In this document: positions 60,022 through 64,000 of the stretch, piece after piece | How the letters are laid out: each line of letters starts with the position of its first letter | Numbering within the stretch: the stretch's first letter is position 1 | NCBI GenBank assembly: GCA_965229005.1 | Contig: CBDDIP010000001.1 | Span: 434,001 to 498,000 of the forward strand | Direction: 5' to 3' | Origin: CBDDIP01 sp965229005 | GTDB lineage: Bacteria > Actinomycetota > Acidimicrobiia > Acidimicrobiales > Ilumatobacteraceae | Length of the DNA: 64,000 nt | Notes under the pieces: model-generated | Database searches by the model: none | What the model saw: only the letters and a program-made list of their open reading frames with translations | Told to the model about the DNA's origin: nothing | Translations under genes and position numbers: made by a program

Positions 60022-61196
60022 GCGTGCACCGGCGCCAACGGGAACACGGCACGCACTCGCCAGCCGCCACCGGGTTGCGGGCCGGCGACCAGTTCACCGC
60101 CGAACATCGACACGCGCTCGCGCATGCCGACCAGACCCAGACCGCCGGAACCGCCCGAACTGGCCACCGCCGCGGAGCCACGACCGTCGTCGCTGACCTC
60201 GACGCTCAGCGAATCGTCGCTGCGGATCACGGACAGCTCGACACGGTCGACGCGACCGGCGTGGCGACGGACGTTCGTCAACGCCTCCTGCACCAGTCGG
60301 TACGCGTTGAGCTCGATGCCCGACGGCAGCCCGTGCACGTCGCCCTCGACGCGCAACGTCACCGGCACGTCGGTGGACGCCTCCACCAGTTCGGCGAGCG
60401 ACGCGAGCGACGGTTGTGGGGCGAGCTCGGCCGACGCCGTCTCGTTGCGCAGCACGCCGAGCATCCGACGCATCTCGGTCATCGCCTCGCGCCCGGTCTC
60501 CTCGATGGTCGTCAACGCGTCCCGGGCGCGGTCCGGGTTGGACGCCAGCTGCCGACGCGCCGCCGCGGCCTGGATGATCATCACGCTGACGCTGTGGGCG
60601 ACCACGTCGTGCAGTTCGCGAGCGATCCGTTGGCGCTCGTCCTGCAACTGCTGACGAGCGAGCAGCTCGTGCTCGCGCTGCTCGTTCTCCTCACGCTCGG
60701 CCAGCTCCGCGGCGCGGGCCCGGCGGCGACGCACGTTGTCGCCCACCACCATCGCCAGCGCGATCAGCACCGCACCGCTCAACAGCGCCTGGTGCGGCGT
60801 GTCGCCGAAGATCGTGCCGAGCGTGGCGATGATCACCACGACGCCCCAGAAGATCGCTCCCTCGCGACGCAACGGCTGCCCGGTGCGATGGGCGGTCAGC
60901 GAGTAGCTGCCGATGAGCACCGGCAGCCAACCGGGGTTCCCGGCGTGGATCAGCTCGAGCCAGACCACCGAGCCGAGCAGGACGGTGAGGACGACGATCG
61001 GCCACCGACGGCGCCAGATCAGCGGCACGGTGGCGAGCACCACCAGCACCACCCCCAGCACCGATGGGTCGCGCACGTCGGATTCGCGGGAGAAGAAGTG
61101 CGCGCCGAGCCCGCCGAGCAGCAGCACCAGGGCCACGACAGCGTCGGTGAGCTGGGGGTGGAGCCGGAACCAAGGGACCACTCGCGGCCGTGCCAT
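60018..61196 (-). CDS. Sensor histidine kinase (NarL-associated)
   Basis: This 392-residue kinase has about five N-terminal hydrophobic helices, a HisKA_3 dimerisation segment with the phosphoacceptor His in RELHDVVAHSVSV near residue 200 and a C-terminal ATPase domain with DDGRG and GGLGLVGMRERV. No separate sensory loop is seen, so sensing is within the membrane. The response regulator gene overlaps its stop. It is divergent from the cyclase gene. Confidence 0.93.
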   Translation of the reverse strand: MARPRVVPWFRLHPQLTDAVVALVLLLGGLGAHFFSRESDVRDPSVLGVVLVVLATVPLIWRRRWPIVVLTVLLGSVVWLELIHAGNPGWLPVLIGSYSLTAHRTGQPLRREGAIFWGVVVIIATLGTIFGDTPHQALLSGAVLIALAMVVGDNVRRRRARAAELAEREENEQREHELLARQQLQDERQRIARELHDVVAHSVSVMIIQAAAARRQLASNPDRARDALTTIEETGREAMTEMRRMLGVLRNETASAELAPQPSLASLAELVEASTDVPVTLRVEGDVHGLPSGIELNAYRLVQEALTNVRRHAGRVDRVELSVIRSDDSLSVEVSDDGRGSAAVASSGGSGGLGLVGMRERVSMFGGELVAGPQPGGGWRVRAVFPLAPVHA

Positions 61197-61268
61197 CGCC
61201 GTTCGACGCTAGCGCTGGACCTGTGAATCCTCGTCCGTCTGGGGGTGGATGTGCCGTACGCTCGCAGG

Positions 61269-64000
61269 GTGACGCCCTGCAGCTCATGTGGTGCCGCCAT
61301 CCCGGACGGCGCGCGCTTCTGCCCCAGCTGTGGGCACGCGATCTCGATGGCCCAGACCGAGGAGCGGCGCATCGTCACGGTGCTGTTCGCCGATCTCGTC
61401 GGCTTCACCACGATGGCCGAGCACCTCGACCCCGAGCAGTTGAAGCGCTTCATCGACAGCTGCTTCGAGCGTTTGGTCGACGACGTCGCCTCGTTCGGTG
61501 GTCGCGTCGACAAGATCCTCGGCGACGGCATCCTCGCCCTCTTCGGGGCGCCCGTCGGCCACGAGGACGACCCCGAACGGGCCGTGCGCGCCGCACTGCG
61601 CATGCACCAGACGCTCGCCGCGTTCGTGGCCACCAACTCTCCCGCCGGAGCCCGGGTCGGGGCCAGCGACATCCGCATGCGCATCGGCATCAACACCGGC
61701 GAGGTGCTCGTCGGCACGCTGGCGGGCACCGACTACACCGCGATGGGCGACGTCGTGAACACGGCGTCGCGACTGCAGGGCGTGGCGCCGCCCGGCGGCG
61801 TGCTGGTCGGGCCCACCACGCACGCGCTCACCACGCACTGCATGCGCTACGACTCGTTCGGCGAGCTGATCCCGCGTGGTCGCGAGCAGGCGATGGCCGC
61901 ATGGCTGGCCGTCGAGCCGACCGCACCGCCCGGGTCTGCTCGACGCAAACGACGCGAGGTCCGACTCGTCGGCCGCGAAGCCGAGATGGCGATCGCCCGC
62001 GCCGCGCTCGACGTGGTGTGCGATCACCGCGGCGTGCTCGTGGCCGTGTCCGGGGAGAACGGCGTCGGCACGACGCGGCTGATCGACGAGCTGGTCGACT
62101 ACATGCGCACCACGCACGACGCCGCCGTGCTCGCAGGGGCCGGCGTGCCCTATGGCGAATCGAACGTGTGGTGGCCGATCGCCAGTGCGCTCGCCGCATA
62201 CCTCGACCTCGAACCCGGCCAGAGCGTGGAAGCGGTCCGCGCCGTCGCCATGGAGCGGGCGCTGAAGCTCACCGGCGAGGTGGCCACCGACGAGCTCGAG
62301 CACCTCATCGACATCTTCGTGCACCTCCAGGGCTACCCCTCGCCGATCGACCGCCTCGATCCCGCCAACGCACGTCGAGCGATCCACCGCGCGGTCACGC
62401 GCGTGCTCGAGCTGCGATCGTTCCAACGGCCGGTCGTGCTGACCATCGACGACCTCCACTGGGCCGATCCGGCGTTGATCGAGCTGCTCGATCATCTCGT
62501 CGGCTCGCTCGGCCGCAGCCGCTTCGCGTTGATCACCGCCATGCGCCCCAACGCCGACCTCTCGTGGCCGCCGCGCACCGAGCGCGCCACCGTCGTGTCG
62601 CTGCCGTTGCTGCCGCTGTCGCAGTCCGCGACCGAGACGTTGGCCGCCGAGCTGCTGGGCGACGCACCGACCAACGCCCGTCAGCTCACCGCGCTGTTCG
62701 AGCGCAGCGGTGGCAACCCGTTGTTCCTCCAGGAGCTCGCCGCACTGACACGCTCCGGCGGCAACCAGGCGCACCTGCCGGGTTCGTTGCGCACGCTCAT
62801 CGGCGCCCGACTCGACCAGCTGACCTCCGAGCAACGACAGGTGCTCGACAACGCGGCGACGCTCGGCAACTCGGGCACGATCGCCGACCTCGACAAGTTC
62901 GGCACCGAGCTCGGCCAGACGTTCCACGCCGAGACCGTGAACGCGCTCGACGAGCTCGGTCTGCTGGAGCTGCGCGGCCGCCGCTGGCAGTTCCGCAGCG
63001 AATCCGTCCGGGAGGCTGCGTATCAGACGCTCACCAAGGAGCGCAGGGCGATGCGGCACGCCGGCATCGCCAAGGCGATCCGGTCGTCGGGCCACCGGCT
63101 CGACGACCTCGCCCACCACACCGCCACCGCCGCGGAACTGGCCAACGAGCTCGGCGGACTCGACGGCTTGCCGGCCGGCATCGCCGACGAAGCCGTCCAG
63201 CTGCTCACCGAGTCGGCCCAGCGATCGCTCGACTCCGGCGCGCTGCGCACGTGCACGCGCACCGCAACCCGTGCGCTCGATCTCCTGCCGAACACCAAGG
63301 AGAACGAAGACCGACGCTCGCGCCTGCTGCTGCTCCGCGCCAGCGCCGCAGTCGAGCAACGCCAGTTCGCGCCGGCGCACGCCGACCTCGATCTGGTGCT
63401 GACGATGGCCGAGCAGGCCAACGACACGGTCGCCGAAGGCGAGTCGCGTCGTTTGCTCGGCAGCCTCGCTCACGTCGAAGGCCACATGGATCTGGCTCGC
63501 GCCGAGCTCGGCCGGTCGGTGGAGCTGCTGCGCATGACGGAGCGCCCGGATCGCTTGGCCGACGCGCTGCGGGCCCGTGGGTTCATCGAGCTGTTCGGCG
63601 GCTCGCTCGGTGATGCGGAGTGGTTCTTCGGTGAAGCCGACGACCTGTACCGAAGCGCGGACGACGAGCGCGGTCTGGCGTGGATCGAGCAGCACCGTGC
63701 CTGGGCGTCGTTCCTCAGCGGCGACATGACGCAATCGCGCGAGCGCCTGCTGCACGCAGCGGAGACGCTGGAACGCGTCGGCGACCGAAACGGCGTCGGC
63801 TGGGCGTTCGGCCTCCTCGCGTTCGTGTCGTTCTTCGAGCGCGACTACGAGGAAGCGGAAGCGCTCGCCGACGTCGTCGCCCGTGAGGCGGACGAGCGTG
63901 GCGACGATTGGGCCGCGGGGATGATGCAGGTGCTCCTCGCCGATCTCCGCCTGTGGCAGGGCCACCTCGAGGAGTCACTCGGGTTCGCGGAACAGGCACG
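61269..64000 (+). CDS. Zinc-ribbon / class III cyclase / AAA-type ATPase / TPR signalling protein (3' end outside window)
   Basis: This multidomain protein of at least 910 residues starts at the GTG at 61269. Residues 4-21 form a zinc ribbon (CSSC and CPSC). Residues about 34-195 are a class III nucleotidyl cyclase domain with metal Asp42 in FADLVGF, KILGDGILALFG and GDVVNTASRLQ. An AAA_16-type ATPase follows with Walker B VLTIDDLHWAD near residue 390; the Walker A reads GENGVGTT (262-269), lacking the lysine. TPR-like repeats lie beyond residue 660. The frame is open to the right edge. Cyclase residues look active; the ATPase may be altered. Confidence 0.92.
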   Translation, partial: MTPCSSCGAAIPDGARFCPSCGHAISMAQTEERRIVTVLFADLVGFTTMAEHLDPEQLKRFIDSCFERLVDDVASFGGRVDKILGDGILALFGAPVGHEDDPERAVRAALRMHQTLAAFVATNSPAGARVGASDIRMRIGINTGEVLVGTLAGTDYTAMGDVVNTASRLQGVAPPGGVLVGPTTHALTTHCMRYDSFGELIPRGREQAMAAWLAVEPTAPPGSARRKRREVRLVGREAEMAIARAALDVVCDHRGVLVAVSGENGVGTTRLIDELVDYMRTTHDAAVLAGAGVPYGESNVWWPIASALAAYLDLEPGQSVEAVRAVAMERALKLTGEVATDELEHLIDIFVHLQGYPSPIDRLDPANARRAIHRAVTRVLELRSFQRPVVLTIDDLHWADPALIELLDHLVGSLGRSRFALITAMRPNADLSWPPRTERATVVSLPLLPLSQSATETLAAELLGDAPTNARQLTALFERSGGNPLFLQELAALTRSGGNQAHLPGSLRTLIGARLDQLTSEQRQVLDNAATLGNSGTIADLDKFGTELGQTFHAETVNALDELGLLELRGRRWQFRSESVREAAYQTLTKERRAMRHAGIAKAIRSSGHRLDDLAHHTATAAELANELGGLDGLPAGIADEAVQLLTESAQRSLDSGALRTCTRTATRALDLLPNTKENEDRRSRLLLLRASAAVEQRQFAPAHADLDLVLTMAEQANDTVAEGESRRLLGSLAHVEGHMDLARAELGRSVELLRMTERPDRLADALRARGFIELFGGSLGDAEWFFGEADDLYRSADDERGLAWIEQHRAWASFLSGDMTQSRERLLHAAETLERVGDRNGVGWAFGLLAFVSFFERDYEEAEALADVVAREADERGDDWAAGMMQVLLADLRLWQGHLEESLGFAEQA

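Noticed and set aside
61284..63965. An open frame of 893 codons on the minus strand opposite the cyclase gene
   Set aside because: The plus-strand frame carries unmistakable cyclase, Walker B and zinc-ribbon motifs. The antisense frame has none and shows biased composition.

Overview
The window looks like chromosome of a GC-rich actinobacterium. The evidence is F420-type enzymes (a luciferase-like oxidoreductase and a small flavin/F420-binding protein), a mycobacterial-style superoxide dismutase, a PASTA Ser/Thr kinase, DUF3040 and DUF3052 proteins, many GTG/TTG starts, ATGA/GTGA gene overlaps and several probably leaderless genes. The catabolic content resembles steroid, terpenoid or cyclic-acid degraders such as Acidimicrobiia or Mycobacteriales. 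The exact taxon is inference and cannot be fixed from this sequence.

Region 1-11.0 kb is a plus-strand operon of tightly packed beta-oxidation-type genes: SDR dehydrogenase, DUF35 protein, thiolase-fold enzyme, MaoC hydratase, a second thiolase-like protein (TLP1 type), zinc alcohol dehydrogenase, a carboxymuconolactone-decarboxylase-fold protein, acyl-CoA synthetase, a third thiolase-fold enzyme with its own DUF35 partner, and an acyl-CoA dehydrogenase. Region 11.0-18.8 kb runs on the minus strand: two amidohydrolases, an enoyl-CoA hydratase, a Baeyer-Villiger-type monooxygenase, a second acyl-CoA dehydrogenase, a hotdog thioesterase and a ferredoxin. Five of these upstream regions share a striking sequence, GAGAC-N11-TGTGT (GTTGT in one), that looks like a common promoter or operator. 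Region 19.1-23.3 kb (plus) adds another acyl-CoA synthetase, a luciferase-like oxidoreductase and a second BVMO. A MarR gene (minus) is divergent from a translationally coupled five-gene operon at 23.9-29.0 kb: thioesterase, TetR, cytochrome P450, MFS exporter, alpha/beta hydrolase. Together these genes could activate a cyclic substrate by CoA ligation, oxygenate it (P450, BVMOs), and shorten it by beta-oxidation and retro-aldol or thiolytic cleavage.

Region 29-38 kb is an exporter and stress island: a DUF3040 membrane protein, MarR plus DHA2-type MFS plus universal stress protein plus an SRPBCC-like protein, then an MMPL transporter and a further MFS exporter divergent from a TetR gene. It ends in a fragment of an IS3-type transposase next to tRNA-Arg(CCT).

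Region 38.3-49.6 kb is mixed: DoxX-like protein, nucleoside hydrolase, RibD/DHFR-like reductase, a lipoprotein beta-propeller, a secreted protein, PASTA kinase, D,D-carboxypeptidase-like protein, superoxide dismutase, SDR, a PPOX-like protein, M23 peptidase, an ArsR/AHSA1 pair and a 1-Cys peroxiredoxin. A complete IS30-family element with perfect 20-bp ends (49.6-50.9 kb) sits directly against the stop codon of an AbiEi/DUF559-type gene. Region 51.8-59.3 kb is a minus-strand operon running from a MacB/LolD-like ABC ATPase through two large FtsX-type permeases into PPOX, ABM, DUF3052 and NMN-adenylyltransferase genes. It is preceded by a two-component system (59.3-61.2 kb). A divergent multidomain cyclase/ATPase/TPR signalling gene is cut by the right end of the window.
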